Source of the DNA: Branchinecta lynchi
Lineage: Eukaryota; Arthropoda; Branchiopoda; Anostraca; Branchinectidae
Direction: 5' to 3'
Assembly (NCBI GenBank): GCA_023053575.1
Contig: JAKZAP010000004.1
Span: 24,977,252-25,041,251 of the forward strand
Length of the DNA: 64,000 nt
Program-made: the position numbers and the translations under genes
Notes under the pieces: model-generated
The model's input: the letters and a program-made list of their open reading frames with translations, nothing else
What the model was told of the DNA's origin: nothing
The model's database searches: none
Part shown: positions 34,501 through 46,500 of the stretch, one piece after another
How positions within the stretch are numbered: the first letter of the stretch is position 1
Layout of the letters: the number at the start of each line of letters is the position of its first letter

Positions 34501-37500
34501 TTCTGACATTAATTTAATCGCATTTCCCTATTTCTTTCATGACGTCACGAAAACATCACGGGCCGAAGGTAATAGTCTAAGGTTTGGTTTCCACCATCGT
34601 ATAGACGAATAGCACTCATCTGGTTCTCGAAGTTCGCGAGCAAAAAGAAAAAAATGGTGACAGAAATGCAGCGTTTACAAGTACAGGAAAACTCGAAGAG
34701 AATCTTGTCTTGATGACAAGAATATGCTTACACGCAGAGGAAAAAGTTAATTGTTTAAAGCACAATGGACACTTCTAATGCTTTACTTTGTATTAAATGC
34801 GTCACAAATAAACATTTCCGACGTCCTTTAGAAGGCACTACAAAAATCACCGTTTTCTTGTTATCCCTCGTCTTTCCCTCTCTGGCATTTCGGCGATCCA
34901 AATCTTAGGAGCTGGTATATCGTGGCAGGAAATTCAAAAACTCCCAGCAATGTTTGATTTAAAAGGATATATTTGAGATGTCACCAAAGTCAAGCCGCAG
35001 ATCAAGTCTACCTGATTGTTCTAGTGTTTCATCAGAAGTTCCAGGGCCTAAAGTGCCTATTAAAAGTTTTTCTTTGTGGAATAGTGTTGTGAAGCTTGAT
35101 TAGCTTGCTTTATAAAATGTACCAGAATATGCAATAAGCTTATAAAAAATAACAGGTACAAAAATCATTGAAAAACAAATAACCTATTCAAATCTGAATT
35201 ATACAAGCTAATTTATGCATACAATAAAGATCTGCTAAGTATTATGAGAAGCATCAGTTTTATCTTTGTCCAAGCTAGTAAATTGAGCATGTACCGGCCC
35301 CAAAAATTGTGTTGCGAGAGCAACACTTTGGTTTTGTCCTCGTTTTTTTTTTTTTTTTTTTTTTTTTTTCCTTTGACTCCGATTTCATTTTATTCCTGGT
35401 AACTGGGAAGGGTCTAACCTGTGCGGTTTTTACGGAAATTGTGGACCTTAGGCCGGATTGATGAATATGACATTACATTTTGGAAAGCTCCGTAGAACTC
35501 TTGCCTGGGGCCTATAAGGATGGTTTTTGCTTGTCCTCGAGCCAGAGCCTACGGTTTGCGAAGTGAAGTGGAGTTGTATAGCCTATGTCGGAGAGGACCA
35601 TCTGAAGTTGTGTAGCGAACCTTTCGTTTCATCAAACCATGTTTCTGCTTTCGAGTGGAAAGCTCCGTTCTAGCACGCAAGCAGGCAGGCACCAGTTTCA
35701 AATTGAAGATGGACTAAAATCTATAAGTGTTAAATATATGCGGCAGTTACCCGGCCCCACAGCCAACATATCTTCTTTGAGTGATAAATAGAAAAATCTA
35801 CAGAGACAAAAAAGTGGCTTTTTCCCACGGGTCCGAAAGTGCTGCCATCTATTGTTTCTATCCATTTATCTGCGCGATTTCAGCTGAGTTTATCGTTCGT
35901 TTTTTGCACTTGGGTTTGCGGTAGACAAATGGTATCACATGTGCCTCTTAAACTTTCAAAGTTCTCTCATTGCTAAAGAAATTAGAGCTTATCCTTTGCT
36001 CCTTTCTAAGCGGTGACGTTAGAAAGTTGGCCTACGGCAAAAAAGTCAACTTTTGAACTAAGACAGGTAGAATTTTTTTTTTCGACGGCAATCGATAGCA
36101 GTTGATGAGCTGATCAAAGTATATGTCATCCATTTTTTGGTACAAAATTTCCTTCATGAGATACACCAGTTTGAAAATTTCAAGGGGTTGACAACTTCAG
36201 TAGTAAGGTACAGACTGAAACCAAAAACAGGCGATAACCGTTGTGAGAAATGTAGGGGACTTGTAAGCAACAGTCGACTGTTAGCTCATAATCATCTTCG
36301 GCGATGAGGGGTTTTCAGCTTTTGCTACTTGGTGTATCTGTTATTTGTTTCCGGTGTATTCGATGGTAAGAACAGTTGGGTTCCCAATGGTAAGATATGC
36401 AAGGGAATTGTAAGTAATAATCGGCTGTATGCTACAGTCATCTTCAGCGATGAGGAGTTTGCAACTTCTGCTAGCTGGTGTACTTGCTAGCTGGTGTACC
36501 TGGTATTTGTTTCCGGTGTATTCGATGGTAAGAACAATTTGGTTTCCAATCATAAGACATCATAGGGACTTTAGTAATAATCGGCTGTTATGGTACACTC
36601 ATCTTCAGCGATGAGGGGCTTGCAACTTTTTGCTAGCTGGTGTACCCATTATTTTTATTCGGTGAAATTTGATGTCTATCACGGAAGAGGGACTTGTAAG
36701 TAAGAATCATTTCACGAGGGGCTATAAATTTGTGCAAACTGGTGCACATTGTATGCGATTTCTATAAATCTGACGGTAAGAAAGTTTGTATCCATGGTCG
36801 ATCGCTGTAACCTAGGGGTACAATCGATAATGTAAAACAATGAGGTAGTTCGTAATAACTAATAGTGTCATCTGTGGTATTATAATCCTGAAAAGTTACG
36901 GATAGCTTTATAATATCAGCTAGTTTATATAAGATATTGTTCCAAGTTTTCATCCGTCACGATGTCTACGATTGAAAAGGATAAAGTTCAACTGACTGCA
37001 AAGTCAATTTAGTCCCTTTTTTCGATATTCTTTGTTGATGTTAGGGCAATCGATAGCCCTTGATGAGCTGATCAAAGTATATGTCCTCCATTTTTTTTTT
37101 TAAATCCTTCATGAGATAAACCAGTTAAAAAAAAAATTTCAAGGGGTTGACAACTTCAGTAGTAAGGTACACACTGAAGCAAAAATAGGCGATACCTTTT
37201 TGTTGTTAGTGATCCTGAAAAGTTACGGATAGCTTTATAATACCAACTAGATTATATAAGATATTTTTCCAAGTTTTCATCGGTCACGATGTCTACGATT
37301 GAAACGGATAAAGTTCAACTGACTGCAAAGTCAATTTAGTCCCTTCTTCCGATATTCTTTTGTTGTTGCTTTTGCAACGCTGAAGAATAGCTTTTGATCA
37401 TTTGATTATTCTTTTTAGAACATCCAGTTTTAAAAAGCTCCAATAAGTTGACAACTTCAGCATTTAACCGACAGCGAAGGAACAAAACCAAAGTGTTGCT

Positions 37501-40500
37501 CTCGCAACACTTTAGTCGGCGAAGCCGGACAAAGGTTGCCGCAACACTTCACGTTGTCCAGGCAACGTAGGTCTAGTTATGCTTTGAAATATCACAGAGA
37601 GGTAATTGTTGAAAAGGCTGCTGATCTAGGGGGTAAGCATTGTTCCTAGGTTGTTACAGAGTGGGACTGGGGTAGTTTGATGTGCCCATTGAACTTTAAA
37701 CCAGAAAATCTGACAAAAATAAATTCATTAGCCAACAAAAAAATGTGTTGATAGCATTTATGACATCAGTGCTGATGACTGCTGCTCACAAAAGGTAGCT
37801 AGACTTTTTTTTGTCTTTTTACCAGCATTGCAGCCCAGATTCCTTTCAAGTAGACCGGAATTCCTTTCTTCACGAAAGGAATTCTCATCCTGCTAGACTT
37901 TTTTGGATCCCAAAACGTAAGTGGAGGGATACCTGTGACATCGCAAAAGTTATCCGTCCGTCTGTCTGTAATCACGATAACTCTCGAAGGGAGTGAGATA
38001 TTTTGAAGAAAATTGGTGTGAGGATTCGTTGGGTCGTCGGACCAGTCGAATTCGTAGATGGGCTTTGTCGCCCTACATTTAGGGGTGGGGGAGGGGTTCA
38101 AATTAAGGGGCAAACAAAATATTTTGAAACAGCTAATGTGATAGTCGATTATGGGGTAAGAAGACATGCTGAACACGATGGTGAAAATCATTTTGTCATC
38201 GGACAAGTAATTCGCCCGGAATCCGGCCAAAACCGGAAAGTTTGTTAAAAGTAAAAGTTTTATTTGAAGTTGATTAGATGTTCGATTTAGGGGTAGGAAG
38301 ATATGCTGAAGACGATGGTGAAAACCATTTTCTCGACGGACAAGTAGTTCGCCCGGAATCCGTCCCAAACCGGAAAGTTTTCTTAAATTAAAAGTTTTAT
38401 TTGGACTTGATTAGATGTTCGATTTAGGTCAAGAAGACATGCTGAACACTATGTGAAAACAATTTTCTACCCGGAGATGTAGTTCGCCCGAAATCCGGCT
38501 GGAATCCGGATTTGTTATTAGTTAAATTTGTATTTGAAGTTGATTAGATGTTCACTATTTGGAAAAGAAGATACCCTGAGTTCGTTTTTTATCTTTCTTT
38601 TTTCGCCGGACAAGTAGTTCTCGAGTTCGGCCGAAACCGGGAATTGGCAGAAGTAGCAGGTAGTTTTCGTCAAAACAGATTTGACTTAAAGGGGTAAACA
38701 CACATGCTGAATCCATATCTGAACATGGTTTTCTCAGATGATTAGCTATTGGTCTTAATCTGTTTCTGAATTTTAATTGTAAAAATGTCCAAGGAGTCTG
38801 GCGATGACTGGATTTGGGATCCCATCGAAACCTTTGGTCTTGTTTTTCTAGTCGTCTTCACGAGCGGGATCCTTTCAAGTCGACCGTAATTCCTTTCTAC
38901 TCGACGAGATTTCTTGTCCCTGTAAACGCTACATAAGCTGCGTTACAGAAGATATTTCACTTCTGAAATCTAACTCTTAATAAGTCCAGTAGATGGACTA
39001 CTGGGCTTGTAAGTTTAGCGGACGTTGTCCTTTCTTTTTATAAAGTCGTAGTGTGGGTTTCCCCAGAGCAAAATAACACTATAGACTAGCGCCGAGACTT
39101 GACAAAGTTGACAGACACTCGAATAGCAGCGATACTAGCACCACTAGCGATAGAGAACATCCCTACTGAAACTCATTTAGTCGTTCACCACCGCTGGCTC
39201 CGATAGTATAATATTCTGAACTTTGCTAGCGCTGAACGTTGGTAGCGCTACGAGTATGGCCCGTTCGCAAAGATGGGAAGCACTTTTCTCTGGGTTTCCC
39301 TCCCTGTGCTGGCCAATCTTGTAAACGAATGAACTTATCGGGAAAAGTTGTTGGACGTTTAATTCTCTGAATCATTGACGCCGAAGTATGTTGTTAAAAA
39401 GGATGTTTCCGAACGATGAATTGGCGTTTGATTTATTTATTACCTTCGGTCATCAGTGTCTTTTTAGTCGTTTTAAGACGTCTCGAATTTTGATAATCTG
39501 GTTTCAGGAGCTGACCATTCATCGCCGTGAGAACGAGAAACTGGGTATGAACATCAAAGGTGGGTTACGAGGTCAGCCTGGGAATCCACTGGATCCGCTG
39601 GACGAAGGAGTTTTTATTTCCAAAATTTCGCACGGAGGAGCAGGGGAACGTGACGGACGATTGAAGGTAACGGTTATGATTATCTGTGGACAGTATGTGT
39701 TATCTGCCGGACAGTATGTGTTATCTGCCGGACAGTATGTGTTATCTGCCTTGTCTGGTAGATGCAATCATAGTAATCGTTTTAGTGAAGATCGGGTTAA
39801 TGTGTGAAGTTGCGTTTTATCGCTAATTTTCCTTTCAGCTACTAAAAGGTGTCGTAAGTCTAGTTCCGTTTCCCTTAAGACGTTCTGCTTCTTCGAAAAG
39901 CATCCACTGTTCACTACCGGAACAGGAGAGTGCCAGAGTCGTGGACTGGGACTCGTCTCGAGACGCCCGGTTCGAGGACAGGGACTCGGATTTGCTGGAC
40001 TCGCAGCAGCTCTGTTTACATTATATTTTGTTAGATTTTATAGATTTGTAGGGTGCGTAGTTGTTGTCATTGAGGTAAAATTAATAACAAGCATGGAATG
40101 TACGAATTTTGATTCTCCACAGTGCTTGTTTTACTGTATTCGTAGTTACTGTAATAATTTAAAAACTCGAGCTTGAACTAAGAACTTATAATACTACTAT
40201 GTAGTAGAACTCTCCATTGCGTCCTTGTACCTTGGACCCCAGTTTAGTGTTGAGAATACTAGCCTGGCATATATCATCGGTTGAAAAATGGCAACACACG
40301 GCCCTGTTTGTAGCGTAATGTATGGTTTTCCTAATGCCAGGTACATTTGTAGACTGGCATGAGAATCATCGAAGTCAATGGAAATACACTCCTTGGCGCC
40401 TCCCATCAGGAAGCAGTGACAGCTTTACGCAATGCCGGTGACAAAATCCGAATATTAGTCTGCGATGGCTACGACCAGAGCGTAGTCGAAAAATTGCAAG

Positions 40501-43500
40501 ACGAAGGCCGACTTCCCAGACCGCAGATAAGTTTCGACAGGGATGATGACCGAGCCATGTCTCCCACTGTAAGTTCAGTGTTCTTTCCACTTCAAATCAG
40601 CGCCACGCTTATATATAGTCCATGCGCGGATATGCTGTCCCGAACGATTGTAGCCGATAGTGGTTACGCGAATTCTGGGGTATGTCAACCTGCAATTAAA
40701 AAAATAAAAAAAATTCACTGTTTCACTTCTCATTTCGAGAGTAAATTTTCTTTTCTGGGAGAACAAGTTTCAGCAACCATATCTCACCGTGGGGCCGCCC
40801 ACATCTTGGGGTAGACCCTAGCGTTCCTGACTCCTGAGGCTGTGTTTCAGGCTCTGCGTTTTTATGGCACTTGCCCATATAGCGATCGCAATTTATGTCC
40901 GTCCGTCGGTCTGTCCGGGTTTTGCTAGTTCAGGCACGTCCACGTAAGCTCATAGGACGATGAAACTTGGCAGGCATAGCAATTAGCAGGGACCCGACTA
41001 GATTAACTTGGAAATAGTCACTTCGCGACGAATCTTGGGAAACGCTTAGAGTGTAGGGATCGGGATGAAACTAGATAGGAAGGACAAGCAGAAGTCATGG
41101 ATACATTATTGACTTAACCGGACCGGATTCGGACACTGTGGGTGGATTTCGGGGGGGGGGGGCTTTCGTCTATTTCTGGACCGGATCCGATACTTGTGGG
41201 GGGGAGTTGGATGGGTGCACTGGGAATCTCGTGGAACGCTTTGGATTCGAGGGATCGGGACAAAATTGGATGGGGAGAACAAACATAAGCCCGAGATACC
41301 TTCTTGACAGAACCAGGTCGTGTCGGAGCTCCTTGGGGGGTGTTGGAGACAGCTGGAGGGGTTTCCTGCAATTCCGCTGATCGCGAGTTAGGATACTTCC
41401 AGATGTGCTAAGCAGAGGTGGGCGAATTCGATCATGAAAGGATTTGAATCCGAATCCAGGGCTAGGTACGAATCCGAATTCTAATCCACTATTTCATGCT
41501 GAGGATTCGAATTCGAATTGGAATCCGACCTGAATAAAAGCAACTCATGTACAAAGGTTACTGTTTAAACACCAGAGGTTACAAAAAAGCACTGATGCCT
41601 AAGGCAAATGAGGTAGTTAATGTAAACGATGTAAACCATATTTCTAGGTTTGTAGTATGGGCTTCCTTACAGCAACCAAGAATGAATTTTGGGCTAGTCA
41701 AGCACAATACCTTAAGCACAGTGTGTAAAAATTGGGAAAAGATTAGAAATTTGAGCGGATTCGTAAGATGGAATTCGATTCCGAATCCAGCCTGACCAGC
41801 AGAAGATTCGAATCCTGCCAAAAGGGCGAATCCTGGATTTGGATCCGGACTCCAGAGTCAGATTCTCCCATCTCTGGTGCTAGGGACGATGAAACATGGC
41901 AGGGATATTAGTGACCCCACCAGATAGACTTAAGGACCCGAGACAATGCCCTAGGAAAACTTCCGTTCCTGGATCCGACCGTTGTTGGAGGAGCTGAGAA
42001 GAAATCCTGAAATCACTGACTTCCGTAGGTTGCGAACGGGTGATCCGATTCGAGTGAAACTTTATTGGCGATAAAAACTGATGACCTGCAAATGCAAAAC
42101 GTGTGTCCGAACAACATGCGGCCGTGGTTGGGCAGTTGGAGGGGGGGGGACTTTGTGCCATGCACAAAAACCTAACGAATGGACCGAATGTGATGCATGT
42201 TGGACGGTACCGAGTTTAGCGGCCTAGATTTGTTATTTGGCGTCCGGGTCAGATCTGGCCACGGTAGGAGGAGGATGAAGCGGGAACTGGAAATTTGCAG
42301 ATATGCTCCGATTCGAATCAAACACGATGGACGCGAAGAGGAGATGTCAGAGATGCGACGGGCACATGCCCGAGTTATATTCGGCCACAGTTGGGGGAGT
42401 TGGAGTGGAAGTCCCGAAATTTTGTGGCTCGTATAGTGTTCAAACAAGTGCAGCGATTTGAATAAAATTCGGAATTCAGAGAGGTCATACGCATAACGTA
42501 TTTTAGAGTCCGGCAGGTTCGAGTGAGACTTGATAAGTTGTAAGACAAGATGCTTTGGATAATCCATTTATGCGTCCGAACCAGATTCGGCCGCGGTAGA
42601 TGGAGTGTAACGAAGGGGGGGGGCGGATACAGTGCGGCATGTCTAGGGATCAAACGACTGGATCTAAACTTAGAAGGTAGGATATTTCTTTGTTGTGGAT
42701 GATCCGAGGCGATGCCAGAAATGCTCCGACTTGCATCACCTACTCGTAACAATTGCCATATGAGCTAGTAGTTCTTGTTACATTATCTTGTTGCTTTTGC
42801 ACATCTCATCTGGGTTTACATCGTCATCTAACTAAATTAGCTTGGCATTCTCCGTGAATCTCTGGACGAATGTTCTTTCTCGCCTTTTCTTTTCACCCTG
42901 CAGCATTTTTATATTCGATTACCCAAGTTTGCCTTTTATCCCACCTTTGCCAGTGTTATATTTCACATTCTGTCTTGCACGGTCAAGGGCCTGCATGTCG
43001 ACCTTCAACTTCCTATCTTTCCTGCCAGGCCTTGACTTCGAACGCTGTTGCTATGTCCCAGGATCAAAAGTTAGTGCCTACTGAAAAGAAAGAAACATCG
43101 GAAAAGGTGATGGGAGCTGTCCGAGCCGCCGAGGCTCTTGTTCCGAAATCCCCCAGCCCCAACCGGCCCGAGTGCAAGACGACAACGATTGTTATGTCAA
43201 AGCACACATTAGCACCCCAACAAGCAAGCACGGTAAGTGTTAACCTTACTGCTGCATGGGCTTTCATTGTGTCATCGCGCTAGGGGATGAAACCCTTCAA
43301 GACTCCTGGCATTTTCTCGCTCAGTTCTCACTACCTTGAGGTAATGGGACCTGGCGCGAATAATAGATACCAGGTGGTGAGTGTCATTACAGGGTTTTCT
43401 CAGCTTGAGGGTAGTCCCTTCAGAAAATGCCAGGATCTCAAGCCTGGTGTCCGTGTTTTCCTGTGTTAGAATTCGCCCTGTTTCACCGTGCTAATGTGGT

Positions 43501-46500
43501 TGTGGTTGGTACAGTTTTCTTCGTGCTTAAAGTAGATCATAGGTGATGACAGCAGATTCTTTAAAGAACATATGATCCTACTAGGGGTGCAACTTTTGAT
43601 TGTTTTAGTTCGTGGCACCAAAAACAAAAACACAGATAGAACTTCTGTCTTTAGTCCCATGCAGCGACTACGAATATCCGGACAAAACTGAGCAGACCTA
43701 GAGGTATTTACTCTAGCTTTGAGCTGATATCGATACCCGTTTCTCATCTTCCGTCTTCGCCGTTCCTAATCGCCGAAAAAATAATGCAGGAGGCGTACTT
43801 CGCGCGCTGAACCGCTCTGGAGCGCGTCCGTAGAACCAATCAGCTTTTACTTCTACTTTTCCTCACGGTGGGTCTACAGCGATTTAGCTATTTTGTAGAG
43901 GTAATGAAACGGGATTTGGCGCGAAGCTGCTAACCTCCGCTCTTTCGTAGCGGACAGGGTATGGGGAATATTCGACTCCGCATACTCATATTACAGAGAT
44001 AGGGAGACGGAAGTTCTGTCAGATTATTTGTTCTTGGTGGCACTGCGTGTCTTTGCAGTATAAATCGATATTCTATTGGGCGTATACACATATAATAGCC
44101 TAAATCACAAGATAACGGGAATGCGGAACACTCCGCTTTAAATAAGCAGTAAGAACCGTGACAGGGCCTCGTTCCGGGCGGCTACTTTGTAAATTTGTTT
44201 GCATATGAAAATGTATAAAATGAATTTACTTTGGAAACTCAGGCTCAGTGAAGCGTCGATCTGTTAAGTGTCACCATACGCCCCCGCGTCATCTCGTTGT
44301 GAATTGAAAATGCGATCTTAAACTCAGGGTAAATGGGCGCTGAATCACTGATACCCAAATATGTCGAAATTAAGTTGGCGAACAGCGACGTAATGTTCAT
44401 GAGACAACAGATCTGTCCGTGGGAATTCTGGAGAAAGGGGTGTGAACCCTTTCCATATTTGGCTTTTAATGTTATGTTAAGTTGTTTATTTAATGTTAAG
44501 CTGGACTCGGTGTGGAGGTGTTAGAAGTTAGTTCTTCTAGCAGTGAACGAAGATGGATTCAGGATTCGCAAAAAAGCATGAATGCATGTTCCTATCTGCA
44601 TGGTGAGCCCATTTAAGTTTTCTTTCTTTTTCAAACGTACTGGTTCCGTATAGCTTAAGTGCCGTCGATACGTGAAAACCCTTGCATTACGCATACTGTG
44701 TCAGATCAATTCCCACCTAAGTTTGTTGGTGGTGGCGGTGGAAACAATGATACCCCTGCATGTGTGTTGGTTCACGTAAGGTCAGCATTTGGTAGTACTC
44801 ATCAAGGTTTCTTTTGTTATAGTTAGGTTTTAGTATCGTGTTGTTGTTTGTGCAGCGTATCTAAACGTAATTACCTTACCTGTAACAGATGCGAAGTCAG
44901 GCTTTGGTTCAGCCCAATTCTTCTTCGAGCACACTGTCGACTGTTTCATACAACGCAGAATGGTCGTCGGTTAACAGGTCTGGACGCAGTTCGATATAAT
45001 CTAATATCAGCTGCGTTTGTTGCACTCCGGGCTGTCTCTGGTGTTTTGTCACCAGTGTCCGGTTCTTCTCTTATAACGTGGTTTTTTGGTTCACAGGTGA
45101 GTTTATGAAAACTTGCTAACTTCTCGCTGCAGCCGGGCTCCCGATCTGGTTAGTCCGCACCGGCGAGGTAAAAAACGGGTACAAGACTGGTGACTAATTA
45201 CCGCTGGATGCAAAAACGGCTTATAAGAAAAACCGGACCACCGGTGAGAACTCCCGTGACAAAGAACGTAGCTATCATCTCTTTGATACGTTCGTTTAAC
45301 TGTTTTGCACCTGTTCAGCGATTTTTAGCTCCTTTAAAAATTTTAGAATATAGTAAATTTGAAATTGTGCCTTTCAGGGTGTAACGGCACTGTAAATACC
45401 ACGAGGAATTGGCTGCATTCAGAACCCGGGACCAAACGGAACAGTCTGGCTCTCGTCAGGACCGACCTGCAATAGGCGCTGTGAAATTGGAAGCCAACAG
45501 GGTCGATGGCTACATAAACACTGGACATGAGATTGCTGTCACTGTTTCTACTATCTTGGACGATCTCCTTCTATTTTTACACTGTTGTGACTTTTAATGC
45601 GAGTGAAATATACAGTTACCCATTTTCAAAAGGTACCATTAGTGGATGACGGCATAAAAAATGTCAGTACTTGTATCAGACCCCGTCCCCATAACCCGTT
45701 CTACGTGTTAACCGTCTACGCCCTTTCCCCGTTCTTGGGTTAGCTCGTCCGAGAATACGAATCTCAGTGCAGTGATGGCAGAATATCGCATGCTGGGAAA
45801 GCTTTCGTTTTTGTCACTGCTGCTTGCTAATTCGAACTGAGGAAACGTGGGCCTAAATCTTTCTACTGAGTAGTCTAACCTTTTCCGTACCGCGTACCCT
45901 TAATCAGGGTTCAAAAAGATTGCGTACCCACTTTTTCAGAACGTAAAAAAGACGATAATCATTATCATAAATGATAAGGCATACATAAATATTCTTTGAA
46001 CACAAGCTGACTTTGAAACACATATTCAAATAATGTATAAAACAGATACGTCAGCCACGATTCTTCACCTTGCTGATAAGGCATACATGTGTAAAAATAT
46101 ATACAAATCAATGAGGCAATCACTAGAGACTGCTTTGTAGCAAAAATTTCTTTAAATCTCGACTCGCCGTCACTGTTTCTGTGTTTGGTTTCGATATTCT
46201 GCGTGCTTTCATCAAGCTGCATCGCAAACGTTTTCTTTTAGCTTAATTCGCAACCTGAATGACAATATCACTTGCAATGTCTTAGATTCGTCTTGCGTCA
46301 GTATTGTTTGACTCTGGAACAGATTTTACGGCAGTAGGCTAGCTGTTTTTGAATCAACATTATTTCACTGACTTTCACTAGGGCTTGTAATCAGAGGAGT
46401 CACGCACGGATTGATAATACCCATTCCCCCCAAAACGTCTGCCAGACGATTACAAAGAGAAGAGTAAAACAAAACAAAAAGGCTTTCAGTAGACATACCT

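Larger units (their letters stand above)
34042..39507. other. Intron between exons j and k
   Basis: Holds TTAA MITE copy C (34755-37699) split by a Helitron2/Helentron-like element (about 35309-37578), a minisatellite element (37905-38850) and a hAT-like MITE (39064-39292). Nothing is recognised in 34042-34750. Confidence 0.65.
40569..43028. other. Intron between exons l and m
   Basis: Mostly the diverged third copy of the satellite-bearing element (40859-42779) with a nested hAT-like MITE (41413-41876). Nothing is recognised elsewhere. Confidence 0.6.

Noticed and set aside
37799..38368. 189-codon open frame on the minus strand
   Set aside because: It reads antisense through the ~135-bp minisatellite element; the same peptide phrases recur wherever that repeat occurs, and there is no domain or splice context.
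44848..45108. Open frame ending at a good donor (tcacag/gtgagt) as a possible SCRIB exon
   Set aside because: It needs phase 2 at its start, whereas exon m ends in phase 0, and its peptide ([20 protein letters not shown]) has no Scribble character.
45393..45597. Open frame [20 protein letters not shown]... as a possible exon
   Set aside because: No acceptor in the right phase, ends in a stop far from the next exon, and no recognisable homology; left as unexplained.
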